Source: Vibrio nigripulchritudo ATCC 27043
Lineage (GTDB): Bacteria > Pseudomonadota > Gammaproteobacteria > Enterobacterales > Vibrionaceae
Direction of reading: 5' to 3'
DNA: 64,000 bases
NCBI RefSeq assembly: GCF_000222685.1
Contig: NZ_AFWJ01000289.1
Coordinates: forward strand, 1-64,000
The translations under genes and the position numbers were made by a program. A model generated the notes under the pieces. That model was not told where the DNA came from, made no database searches, and saw only the letters and a list, made by a program, of their open reading frames with translations. Positions within the stretch are counted from its first letter, which is position 1. Each line of letters starts with the position of its first letter. Shown here one piece after another: positions 18,062 to 26,618 of this stretch.

Positions 18062-18200
18062 ATTGGGTCTTACCTAAGCGACGACATATTTCTTATTAAG
18101 GAGAACGACTCTACGACTTTAAGACACCGAGTATATTAGCGATTTTTCTGATTTTAGGTGCGCTAACCTGACTTCGCTCTAAGGGCAAACTGGCTGTAAA
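18056..18200 (+). repeat. Tandem-duplication flank, copy A
   Basis: The segment after the paralogue 2 terminator (TATTGGGTCTTACCTAAGCG, TTTCTTATTAAGGAGAAC, then GGTGCGCTA and TCGCTCTAAG) recurs with few differences at 19898-20043 after paralogue 3. It spans the putative promoter and the first bases of the riboswitch, showing that the whole transcription unit was duplicated. Confidence 0.85.
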
Positions 18201-18338
18201 GTCAGGGCGCAAAATGACAGTGCCTGATGGCAGTGGTCGCTGAGTTTAAGTCATTCAGCTGTGTTGATTTTTCACAATAAGTCGCGTTAACGCTCAATGG
18301 AAACATCAACAGTCCAATCAGGCAGGCTGCATTGCTGA
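18176..18338 (+). promoter_or_regulatory. c-di-GMP-I (GEMM-I)-like riboswitch, copy 3, with extended arm
   Basis: GGGCAAAC (18183-18190) and GGGCGCAAA (18205-18213) flank a hairpin with a GTAA-type apex. The second arm is TGCCTGAT 18221-18228 with ATCAGGCA 18317-18324, the longest of the three, and encloses about 88 bases instead of 21-23. That insert can itself pair TGTTGAT with ATCAACA. GGCAGGCTGCATT closes the element as in copy 1. A hairpin at 18339-18358 (GTGTTTTCA / TGAAACAC) lies next to the AAGGA ribosome site. Ligand inferred as for the other copies. Confidence 0.68.
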
Positions 18339-18371
18339 GTGTTTTCAGTTTGAAACACAAGGAATAGAGTC

Positions 18372-19849
18372 ATGATAAAAAAACATTGGTCAGCTTAGGA
18401 TTGGTCTCTTCCGTCTTAGCTTTACCAGTCACCGCAGATACATTAGATAAATACACCCAGCTGTTTAATACCTACCATAACCAGCTAGAGCACGGAACCT
18501 GGGGACTGGTCGACTTCACGCCATCGGGTCCTCAGCTTACGCCCGATAACCCTGCTGCATACACATCGGGTCGGACATTGTTGTTTGAACCACGCTGGAC
18601 AAAGCGCACCATGCGCCATGTGCTTGGTCAGTCGGAATACCAGTATCTGGAAAGCACCATCGGGGAAGAAGAGGTACGCAGAAGGATAAACAATCACTGT
18701 GAAGCTCAGCTAGAAGTAGGAAGATCGAAAACCTATGGTCAGCAATACAAAGGCGGCGGCTTTCTGGCGGAGCTGGATTCAGACACCAGTCACTGCCCTC
18801 AAAACCGTCGGCTCAACGTAGGTGGCACCTACTACCCTCTGGATTTCAGCAACAATCCATCTGCGGTTAACATTCGCACCTTTGTGCCAACCGTACCGGG
18901 TGCAAAATACCGTCTGGTGTTCAAGTACCAACGCCGCGCTTATACGCCGACTTCTCAGGCTAATAATTATCACCGAGATCTGGTCACTCACCTTAACGCA
19001 GACATCACCAGTGCTAAAGTCAATGATCACGGTGGTGTCGGAGTAAGTGGTCACCGTTTGCAATTCCCTATTCAGCTTAACGATTCCAACCTGATAAAAG
19101 GCTTTAACAAAGCCGTGGTTCATTTCACTGCTGATCGTTTTTACACACCGCTGGTCTTTCGTGACAAAGGGTTGCCAGACTCTTATGGCATGCTGCTAAA
19201 AGACGTCAAAGTGTTCCTGACAGAGCAAAACCCAAACAAACAACAGTGTGAACTTCTCTACCCACCGGGCAGCGCAGCTTTGCAAGATTGTCTGAATGGA
19301 GGCTCTACCGGGGTGCCTTCAGAGATCAGCTGTAACCTGAACATTGACTCTCAATTGGGTAACTTTGTGGTTAATGAAGCGGGTGAGCGCATTGCCAGCG
19401 AACCTTGGCGTTATGACCCTCAGAATGTTCTCAGCACTTCAGATTTCTATTCCGTAGGGAAAGGGGGCGTATCAACATTCAATATGTCGAACAACGGTCA
19501 GCTATCGGCTTGCCCTATATACAATAAACGCGTCAGGTTGGAAGAATTTACCTCGAACAACTGGGACTACGAACGTTATGCCGAGCAAGGTTACGTGCAC
19601 GCGAAACTCAACTGCTTAGCAGCCAACGGGACTCGTGAAACTAGCTGGGTAACGCTGGGCACTGAGCGAACCGACAATCTTCTGATCACTCAGGGCAAAA
19701 TTGACCAGACGTTCAATGATGCTAAATATCAGAGTTGTTTTCTGCTTGCCTTCCAGTTTGAAGACCGCACACACATCATTCCGACCACTCAAGCTGGATA
19801 CGATGAAAACAGCGACGGCTACGACATTCGTGCACTGACGCTCAACTAA
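18372..19849 (+). CDS. Secreted eight-cysteine protein, paralogue 3, with a frameshift in the signal peptide
   Basis: Third member of the family, about 491 residues if read through. The natural start, ATG at 18372 with AAGGA upstream, runs into a stop after eight codons. After the A7 run at 18377-18383 the frame beginning TTG GTC AGC at 18386 continues to 19849. With one more A the start would read MIKKTLVSLGLVSS and so on, a normal signal peptide ending LPVTA before DTLD. So either the base is missing here or the run slips. The body keeps all eight cysteines and the blocks LLFEPRWTKRTMRHVLG, NNWDYERYAEQG and YDENSDGYDI. TTG 18386 as a real start would shorten the basic N-region and lacks a ribosome site. 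Function unknown, as for its neighbours. Confidence 0.72.
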
Positions 19850-19872
19850 TTCAATCGGGAAAAACGCAAAGC

Positions 19873-19903
19873 AAACGCCACTGGATAACCAGTGGCGTTT
19901 TTT
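19873..19903 (+). terminator. Terminator after secreted paralogue 3
   Basis: 12-bp perfect stem AAACGCCACTGG / CCAGTGGCGTTT, loop ATAA, then TTT. Confidence 0.92.
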
Positions 19904-20043
19904 ATTGGGTCTTACCTAAGCGACGTGAAATTTCTTATTAAGGAGAACCACTCCACGACTTTGAGACACGATGCATATTAGTGATTTTTATAAATTCAGG
20001 TGCGCTACTCTGATTTCGCTCTAAGAGCAAATTAGCCGTGTTA
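19898..20043 (+). repeat. Tandem-duplication flank, copy B, ending in a riboswitch remnant
   Basis: Close copy of 18056-18200. It carries the same promoter-region sequence and TTCGCTCTAAG, but the core reads GAGCAAATTAG in place of GGGCAAACTGG and then diverges. No GCGCAAA segment follows, so this is the stump of a fourth unit. Bases 20044-20272 beyond it show nothing recognisable except the AGGACTAGGA ribosome site of the next gene. Confidence 0.82.
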
Positions 20044-20272
20044 GTAAATGATTCCAAAACCTATCGAATGTGTGTATTCGCTGGCTTGCTTCGCGCGAAA
20101 GAAATCAATGCTAACACGACATTTCACAATCAACCTTTTAAAAAAATTTAACTCAAGCAGTCCCAAGTTACACCGTTAGAAATTTGTTTATTAGCTACCC
20201 GCATAATCATGAACTCTCCCTTTGTAAGGCTTGATTGCCAGCCATTGGGAATTTCAGAACAGGACTAGGATT

Positions 20273-22597
20273 ATGGATATTTTTTCTATTGCACTCGGTT
20301 TACAGGTGCTTCACAAAGATTATGAAGTGAATGGTGTTCATATTGCGCCCGCACATCAGGGAGTAGAGGTGCAAGAGCTTATTCACATGTCGAGCTTAGC
20401 AGGAAGCGACGTGCTTCGTATTCCTCTGGATCTGACTTGGACGACACCAACCGGCGTGCCCCAATGGGTATTGGATCGGATAGAAGTTTATCTGCAGCAA
20501 GCGCAAAGCCGGGGAATCAAGGTGATTCTGCAACCCGGGCAAACTCCCGTTGACCTGATTCGTAATGGAGGAACCAACGCAGATGCCCCGAACGTAAATA
20601 ACATTCCTGAGCTGGCGAACCGGTATGCCATCTATGTGAACGAAGTTTACCAAAACCTACCACAATACCGAGACACCATCGCTGGCTGGGAAGTCGGCAA
20701 TGAACCCAACATGGGTTTTCAGGCGGAGGATGGTGGGTATGTTGTGACCGATAGTAATACACACAGATACTATGCCGTTTCACTGGCAAATGCCGCCCAT
20801 TACGCCAATTACTTAGCTTATACCGCCAAAGCCATTGATGCCCTGCAACTTGGCTATGAGGTGAATGTCATTGGAGGAGGCATTGCCCACAACGACGTCC
20901 CCTACCTCAATACATACCTCAGTACACTTTCACAAAAACTTACCGAATTGGGGACGAGCGTAGACGGCATTTCTATCCACCCCTATACAACCTACATTCG
21001 CACTTTTACCAGCCCGGAATCTGGCCGCCCGACCGTATGGGTTGATGTCCCCGAGGCAGGTGCTCACGTCGCAAGCTGGGATTATCACTACAGTTTTCAG
21101 GGTGCTCTTTATAATGTGCAACGCATTATGCTGGAAAACGGATTCGATCAGACCGACCTCTGGATTACCGAATTCGGTGTGCCCTCTTATCTAGGGTACA
21201 GGAATGCGGGTCCCGATGGCGAGCTTGACCAGGCACGGTGGTTTGCAGAAGCATTCGGCGTGATCGATAGCTGGGGGAATGAGCACCTGAAGGGAGTGAT
21301 TGCTCACCATGTTCTGGATAGCCACACGTTTGAATACAATGCCCAGTTCAGCGCTTACGACAGCAATAAACCGAATGGCGATGTGAATCACGCAGAGAAA
21401 TCATTTGGGCTGTTCCACAAGAAAAACGGCTCCTTCACTTCCAAGCCCGCAGGGTGGCTGATGGACTATATCTCCAACAATCGGACTTTCTACTACCACA
21501 ACATCATTAGTGAGCGTGATAAAAGCGTGTTAGATGCCTCTCACTGGGGGTCATACAGCGGAATCTTTAGCGGCTTTGTCATGCTGACCCATGATGGAAA
21601 CGACACCGTCACGGGCTCCAATCACGATGACAGTATTTTTGGAGGCAGTGGTAATGATGTGATTTCCGGATTGAACGGGAACGACCGTCTTTACGGTGGT
21701 TCCGGAGATGACGACATTCGTGGCGGAGGCGGTGCGAATGACATATACGGAAATGATGGTAACGACGAAATTCGAACCAGTCAGGGGCGGGTTGATGGAG
21801 GACGAGGCTTCGACACCTTGTTTTTGTCTGCTAACCCTTCGAGCTATTCGATTACAGGTGACGCTATTGAGTTCACCATCTCGGGTTCAGGTCAGTCTAT
21901 ACGCGGTAGAGACGTTGAAAGAATCCAGTTTGCGGACAACTCTTTTGTCGATTTATCGAACGCCGACGTCGGCAGAGGGAATGGGTTCATTTCCGCTCAG
22001 AGTGCCATTGATGCTCAGGATGATCCCAACAACAATGTGACCTACGGGCAGACCATTACCATTCCTGTATTAAGCAACGATACAACCACACCAGAGACGC
22101 GAATCACACAAATCAACGGAATTGATATGCAGCCGGGATGGGCAACTTGGGCAAACGGTGCCGGACTGGTTTACTTCCTGCACGACCAGACACTGGCGCT
22201 GGAAGCTTACGGCGAGGATTACAGTTTCACTTACACCATATCGGATGAGACTCAAACTGACGTTGCAACGGTCAGCGGTACCATTTACCCCGCCACAGCT
22301 CCGAACGCCGTCGATGACCCAAACCACAATGTCGCCTACGGTGCCAGAATCACTATCCCGGTTCTTGATAACGATAGCGACCCAAACGGAGACACGTTAC
22401 AGATTACGCAAATAAATGGGATTGATATGCAGCCCGGCTGGCAGACATGGGCTAATGGTGCTGGATTGGTTTACGTTCGACATGACCATAAGTTGGAGCT
22501 GGAAGCGTACGGTGAAAATTACAGCTTCACCTACACAGTTTCTGATGGCACGGAAACTGACGTCGCGACAGTCAGCGGAACGATAAGCTCACAATAA
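20273..22597 (+). CDS. Clan GH-A-like glycoside hydrolase with RTX repeats and two tandem C-terminal modules
   Basis: 774 residues. The N-terminal TIM-barrel-like region (about 10-420) has WEVGNEPN with E144 as likely acid/base and WITEFGV with E300 as likely nucleophile, the clan GH-A pair seen in GH5/GH39-type enzymes. RTX calcium repeats follow (about 440-500; GGSGNDVISGLNGNDRLYGG). Then come two near-identical modules of about 90 residues, each with ITQINGIDMQPGW and FTYT(I/V)SD, of cadherin/VCBS type. No Sec signal peptide, so type I secretion is expected, though no transporter is nearby. ATG 20273 is chosen for AGGA upstream. It follows the secreted paralogue array, so it may act on the same polysaccharide matrix (inference). 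Substrate unknown. Confidence 0.82.
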   Translation: MDIFSIALGLQVLHKDYEVNGVHIAPAHQGVEVQELIHMSSLAGSDVLRIPLDLTWTTPTGVPQWVLDRIEVYLQQAQSRGIKVILQPGQTPVDLIRNGGTNADAPNVNNIPELANRYAIYVNEVYQNLPQYRDTIAGWEVGNEPNMGFQAEDGGYVVTDSNTHRYYAVSLANAAHYANYLAYTAKAIDALQLGYEVNVIGGGIAHNDVPYLNTYLSTLSQKLTELGTSVDGISIHPYTTYIRTFTSPESGRPTVWVDVPEAGAHVASWDYHYSFQGALYNVQRIMLENGFDQTDLWITEFGVPSYLGYRNAGPDGELDQARWFAEAFGVIDSWGNEHLKGVIAHHVLDSHTFEYNAQFSAYDSNKPNGDVNHAEKSFGLFHKKNGSFTSKPAGWLMDYISNNRTFYYHNIISERDKSVLDASHWGSYSGIFSGFVMLTHDGNDTVTGSNHDDSIFGGSGNDVISGLNGNDRLYGGSGDDDIRGGGGANDIYGNDGNDEIRTSQGRVDGGRGFDTLFLSANPSSYSITGDAIEFTISGSGQSIRGRDVERIQFADNSFVDLSNADVGRGNGFISAQSAIDAQDDPNNNVTYGQTITIPVLSNDTTTPETRITQINGIDMQPGWATWANGAGLVYFLHDQTLALEAYGEDYSFTYTISDETQTDVATVSGTIYPATAPNAVDDPNHNVAYGARITIPVLDNDSDPNGDTLQITQINGIDMQPGWQTWANGAGLVYVRHDHKLELEAYGENYSFTYTVSDGTETDVATVSGTISSQ

Positions 22598-22648
22598 ATC
22601 GACAGCTACATCAGTCGATTACCTAAGATTAGTCGATGACCAAAATAA

Positions 22649-22677
22649 GAACGGGATTTCCTTTTGAAACCCCGTTC
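22649..22677. terminator. Terminator shared by the glycosidase gene and radA
   Basis: 12-bp stem GAACGGGATTTC / GAAACCCCGTTC with one mismatch and a CTTTT loop, between two convergent genes. Confidence 0.75.
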
Positions 22678-22682
22678 AGTCT

Positions 22683-24062
22683 CTATAGCTCGTCGAAAGC
22701 TTCAATGGCTTCTGAGAGCTTTTGGACACCATGTATCTGCATGCCCTTTATGCCGCCTTTTTGCATGTTTGCAGCAGGGACAATCGCTTTGGTGAATCCA
22801 TGCTTAAAGGCTTCCATCAATCGCTCCTGACCACTTGGCACAGGGCGAATTTCACCTGCCAGACCGACTTCCCCAAACACCACCACATCTTTTGGCAACG
22901 GGCGATCACGGAAACTGGACAACAGCGCCATAAGCAACGCTAAGTCCGCACTGGTTTCTGTTACTTTTACGCCGCCCACCACATTCACAAAAACATCCTG
23001 ATCGGCCATTTGCAAACCGCCGTGCTTGTGTAAAACAGCCAGAAGCAAAGATAAACGGTTCTGCTCCAAACCCACTGCTACACGTCGAGGGTTTGCCAAT
23101 TGAGAGTAATCCACCAGCGCCTGAATTTCGACTAGTAGTGGTCGGGTCCCTTCCCACACCACCATCACTGAACTGCCTGAGGTTTCTTCTTCACCGCGAG
23201 ACAGGAAAATAGCTGAAGGGTTGCTGACTTCTTTCAGCCCCTGCCCCGTCATTGCAAACACGCCTAACTCGTTCACCGCACCAAAACGGTTTTTGTGGCT
23301 GCGCAAAGTGCGGAAACGACTGTCTGTACCACCGTCCAGCAGCACCGAACAGTCGATAATGTGTTCCAGGACTTTAGGTCCCGCGAGCGTGCCATCTTTG
23401 GTTACGTGACCAACAATGAACACCGCGACGTTGTTTTGTTTTGCGTAGCGGGTCAACGCGGTTGCGGATTCACGAACCTGAGCCACGCTTCCTGGTGAAG
23501 ATTGCACGTCTGCAACGTGCATAACCTGAATAGAGTCGATCACCATGATGCGGGGTTGCTCTTTTTCCGCAATCTGGCAAATTTTGTCGACATTGGTTTC
23601 CGACAGCATGCTTAGGTTTTCTTTCGGTAATCCAAGGCGGGAAGCACGCATCGCCACCTGCTGCAATGACTCTTCACCGGTGACATACAAAGTCGGCATC
23701 TGACCAGACAGCAAACACATGGTTTGTAAAAGAAGTGTTGATTTACCTGCTCCTGGGTTACCACCAATCAGAATGGCGGCTCCGGGCACAACCCCGCCTC
23801 CAAGAACACGGTCTAACTCTTTGAAACCGCTACTGAACCTTGGTACTTCTTGCAGGTCAATTTCAGAGAGTTTCTGAACCTTGGATTCGGTTGCAGAACC
23901 TGCATACCCTGATAAACGTTCGTTTCGAGCTACGGTTGGCGATGCGGCAAGACGAATTTCCGAGATGGTGTTCCATGCCCCACATGCACTGCACTGCCCT
24001 TGCCAGCGGGGGAAATCTGCACCACAATCATTACATACATATGCACGTTTTGCTTTCGCCAT
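22683..24062 (-). CDS. radA: DNA repair protein RadA
   Basis: 459 residues, standard RadA (Sms). Zinc finger C10-C13...C24-C27; RecA-like ATPase with Walker A GGNPGAGKST at about 100-109; the RadA-specific KNRFG motif in SHKNRFGAVNELGVF; and a Lon-like C-terminal domain (GGVKVTETSADLALLMALLSS). RadA is a DnaB-like helicase that promotes branch migration during recombination and natural transformation. Divergent from the PilZ gene at 24201, as in vibrios. All motifs are intact. Confidence 0.96.
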   Translation of the reverse strand: MAKAKRAYVCNDCGADFPRWQGQCSACGAWNTISEIRLAASPTVARNERLSGYAGSATESKVQKLSEIDLQEVPRFSSGFKELDRVLGGGVVPGAAILIGGNPGAGKSTLLLQTMCLLSGQMPTLYVTGEESLQQVAMRASRLGLPKENLSMLSETNVDKICQIAEKEQPRIMVIDSIQVMHVADVQSSPGSVAQVRESATALTRYAKQNNVAVFIVGHVTKDGTLAGPKVLEHIIDCSVLLDGGTDSRFRTLRSHKNRFGAVNELGVFAMTGQGLKEVSNPSAIFLSRGEEETSGSSVMVVWEGTRPLLVEIQALVDYSQLANPRRVAVGLEQNRLSLLLAVLHKHGGLQMADQDVFVNVVGGVKVTETSADLALLMALLSSFRDRPLPKDVVVFGEVGLAGEIRPVPSGQERLMEAFKHGFTKAIVPAANMQKGGIKGMQIHGVQKLSEAIEAFDEL

Positions 24063-24200
24063 AGAACTTGCCGTCTCTCAATTATTTACAATAAAAATTT
24101 AACATTGGGGTCATATCTCTGGGTAGAAGAGTATAATTATTTTAAAGATAACGATTCCGTCGTCGATAACCCAATTAGGACAAGTACTTTAACAGAAACA

Positions 24201-26543
24201 ATGGAACAAGCTGAAATACTCTCGCTGGTTGAACGTCTCATACCTGTGTATCGCTCCGATGATTTTGACCTCGTTCTGTCTCAAATGACTGAGGGAGAAC
24301 ACCCGTCTGTCAAAATCCTAGTCAAAATGGAGATGAAACGGGTCATGGCGCCGTGCACCAAAACCATCGATCTGCGAGGGCGAGTACAGGGAGAATGCCG
24401 AGAATACAAGCTGGATGGACTGAACCATTGGCTCGACGACGTTGCGATTAATGCCTACCACAAAAAAGTGAAGCGTTACGGTGCCTATACAGAAGGTGTC
24501 TGGGAAGCGCTGATCAATACGCGAAATAACTTCCGGGTGATGAGCAAAAATCGCCCAAACATGACCTACAGCATTACCGATCCAGACAGCCCTTACGAAG
24601 CGGAAGCGATACGTTTGGGTTACGACCTGCGACGTCAGGAAAACCGGCTACGTATGTCCAGTCAGGTCGATATTCATCTAAAATCCGGGCAGGAAATACA
24701 TGGGGTCAGCGTTGACCTTTCCAGCTCTGGTGCCAAATTCAAAGTCCCCAGTGCGTTTGATTACAAGCTGGGAGAAGTGATTGAAGCGCGCTTTGTACAG
24801 CTCGCCAAAGAGACCAACAACCCAGAGCTGGAAGAAGCCATTGAATACCGTATTCTGGGAGTTGACGACTGTTTCGAAAACAACAGTGTAAAATGGCTGA
24901 GGTTGATGAAGCTGACGGAAACCGACGCGATTGCCCATGCCATAGAGTTGATGCTGAAAAACAGCAGCAAACGCGCCAAACACGACAATCAGGATCACAT
25001 CCTTCGCGCCCGAACGCGAGGCTACGAACATAGCTACTTAAAGCACACCAGCAATCTTCCCCTGTTTTTCTCGGGTACCGAGCTTCGTTATTCCTTGCTC
25101 ACTGATGCCAATCAGGCACTGTGGAAATACTGGCACGATGAACGAAATCAACAGACCTTCGGGACACTGTTCAACCGAGAAAGAATGGCGCCGCTGACGC
25201 AGCCGGGCATGAGAAGCAGCAGTAATTTTATTTACTCATTCACCCATGATCATCAGGGTAAGCATCTGTTCTACAGCATGATGCTGCCAGAAGCCTCGCG
25301 TGAACAACGTCAGCTTTTCTGGCATGTAGGAGCAAGGCGCGATAGCTGGCGTGTATTCCGTTTGCACATGTTCGAGCTATCCAAAGATGAGATTTCTCAC
25401 TTGCTAGATGTGGCACCTGAGATGTCGGAAACCATTAAGACCCTGACTCACACGGGTATTTTGCAGGAAGTGAGTGACGCGCAAACCAGCCACGACTATC
25501 TGCTGACTGAGAAACCCAGCATTCCTAGCTCTGAGTTAAACCGCTTCCGCCACTCACGTCAGGTAATGGGCGCACCCAATGGCATCTATTTTGATTCCAG
25601 CTCTCGTCGCTCTGAACCCAGATTCATGTTCGACTCACCCGTAGAGTTAGCCATTGGTACTAAAGATCCCATCAAGGGTAACACCATAGACTTTTCCAGC
25701 CGTGGCTTAAACGTAAAACTCAGTGCTCCTTTGCAAGCCAAAGCGGGCGATGAAATTTGCGTGAACTTTATCGAGCTGCAACGTTACGACAGCGATGTCC
25801 CCTTGAGTGATGTGCCTTATACGGTTATCAAACTCAGCCCGGACTGTAAAAATGTGCATCTGTCGATCATTGAAAATGCCCAAACGACACGCTGCCTTAA
25901 CTTTCTGAAGCGCCTGATTAATCACAATCAAGGCAAACTGATTGAAGACAACGAGCCTATTCCGTCTTCTGAACTTTTGAGTACCATGCATCATCTGTTG
26001 CTGGGTCGAATGGTGTCTGTACCTTTCTACATTGAAAAGAAAGATCGGATTCTTCAGCCGCGCGCGATTGGAGTCAACTTCCCACTGGATGAACTCACCA
26101 AGATTTTTCAGTCCCTTGGGCATGGTGGCAAGCTCTCAATGGAGCCGATTTTTAAAAACAGAACCAACACCTTACTTGCCACACCAATGCGTCCAATCGA
26201 GGGAGCGGAACCGACTTTCTACGAGCTGTACATTGCTGTAGTTCAGAAAGGTAATCAGATAGAAGAGATTCATACCCGGTTGCTGTCCGACTTTGAGTCG
26301 ATAAAAGAAAGAATACGATTTGTGAAAAAAGCCAAGTCGGTAGGCGCGTTTTACGTTATTCGAATATCTGGAATGCCCGTGTTTGATTCGCTTACCAATC
26401 TGCTGAATGAGGAATTGAGCAGCTTGGCAAAAGCCACTATCCATCACGCAAGGGCATTGGAGAAAGAGTTTACCAGCTTGATTGGGTACGGAGAGTTTAC
26501 GGACATTACGGAAGAAATACTGATCCGGTTAGAATTGACTTAA
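24201..26543 (+). CDS. Double PilZ-domain protein (PlzC-like)
   Basis: About 780 residues. Two PilZ modules bind or once bound cyclic di-GMP. Module 1 has RRQENR at 144-149 and DLSSSG from 172; module 2 has RRSEPR at 469-474 and DFSSRG from 497, matching the RxxxR...D(x)SxxG signature. The long region between and the C-terminal 200 residues are not recognised. By length and position between radA and serB it matches V. cholerae PlzC (from memory). The ATG at 24201 is chosen as the first in a plausible context; the frame is open upstream, where it would overlap radA, and the Shine-Dalgarno is weak. Cytosolic. With the HD-GYP gene and the leaders it is one of several c-di-GMP elements here. Confidence 0.85.
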   Translation: MEQAEILSLVERLIPVYRSDDFDLVLSQMTEGEHPSVKILVKMEMKRVMAPCTKTIDLRGRVQGECREYKLDGLNHWLDDVAINAYHKKVKRYGAYTEGVWEALINTRNNFRVMSKNRPNMTYSITDPDSPYEAEAIRLGYDLRRQENRLRMSSQVDIHLKSGQEIHGVSVDLSSSGAKFKVPSAFDYKLGEVIEARFVQLAKETNNPELEEAIEYRILGVDDCFENNSVKWLRLMKLTETDAIAHAIELMLKNSSKRAKHDNQDHILRARTRGYEHSYLKHTSNLPLFFSGTELRYSLLTDANQALWKYWHDERNQQTFGTLFNRERMAPLTQPGMRSSSNFIYSFTHDHQGKHLFYSMMLPEASREQRQLFWHVGARRDSWRVFRLHMFELSKDEISHLLDVAPEMSETIKTLTHTGILQEVSDAQTSHDYLLTEKPSIPSSELNRFRHSRQVMGAPNGIYFDSSSRRSEPRFMFDSPVELAIGTKDPIKGNTIDFSSRGLNVKLSAPLQAKAGDEICVNFIELQRYDSDVPLSDVPYTVIKLSPDCKNVHLSIIENAQTTRCLNFLKRLINHNQGKLIEDNEPIPSSELLSTMHHLLLGRMVSVPFYIEKKDRILQPRAIGVNFPLDELTKIFQSLGHGGKLSMEPIFKNRTNTLLATPMRPIEGAEPTFYELYIAVVQKGNQIEEIHTRLLSDFESIKERIRFVKKAKSVGAFYVIRISGMPVFDSLTNLLNEELSSLAKATIHHARALEKEFTSLIGYGEFTDITEEILIRLELT

Positions 26544-26572
26544 GGCTGGTCAATCTCACAATGCATTTTCAT

Positions 26573-26604
26573 AAAAAAAACGGGCTTAAAAGCCCGTTTT
26601 TTTC
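26573..26604. terminator. Bidirectional terminator between the PilZ gene and serB
   Basis: Stem CGGGCT / AGCCCG with loop TAAA, extended by A8 on the left and T7 on the right, so it works in both directions. Confidence 0.92.
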
Positions 26605-26618
26605 AACTGAATAAGAGC

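Noticed and set aside
18386-18388. TTG 18386 as the true start of paralogue 3
   Set aside because: No ribosome site and it removes the basic N-region of the signal peptide; a frameshift from ATG 18372 explains the sequence better.
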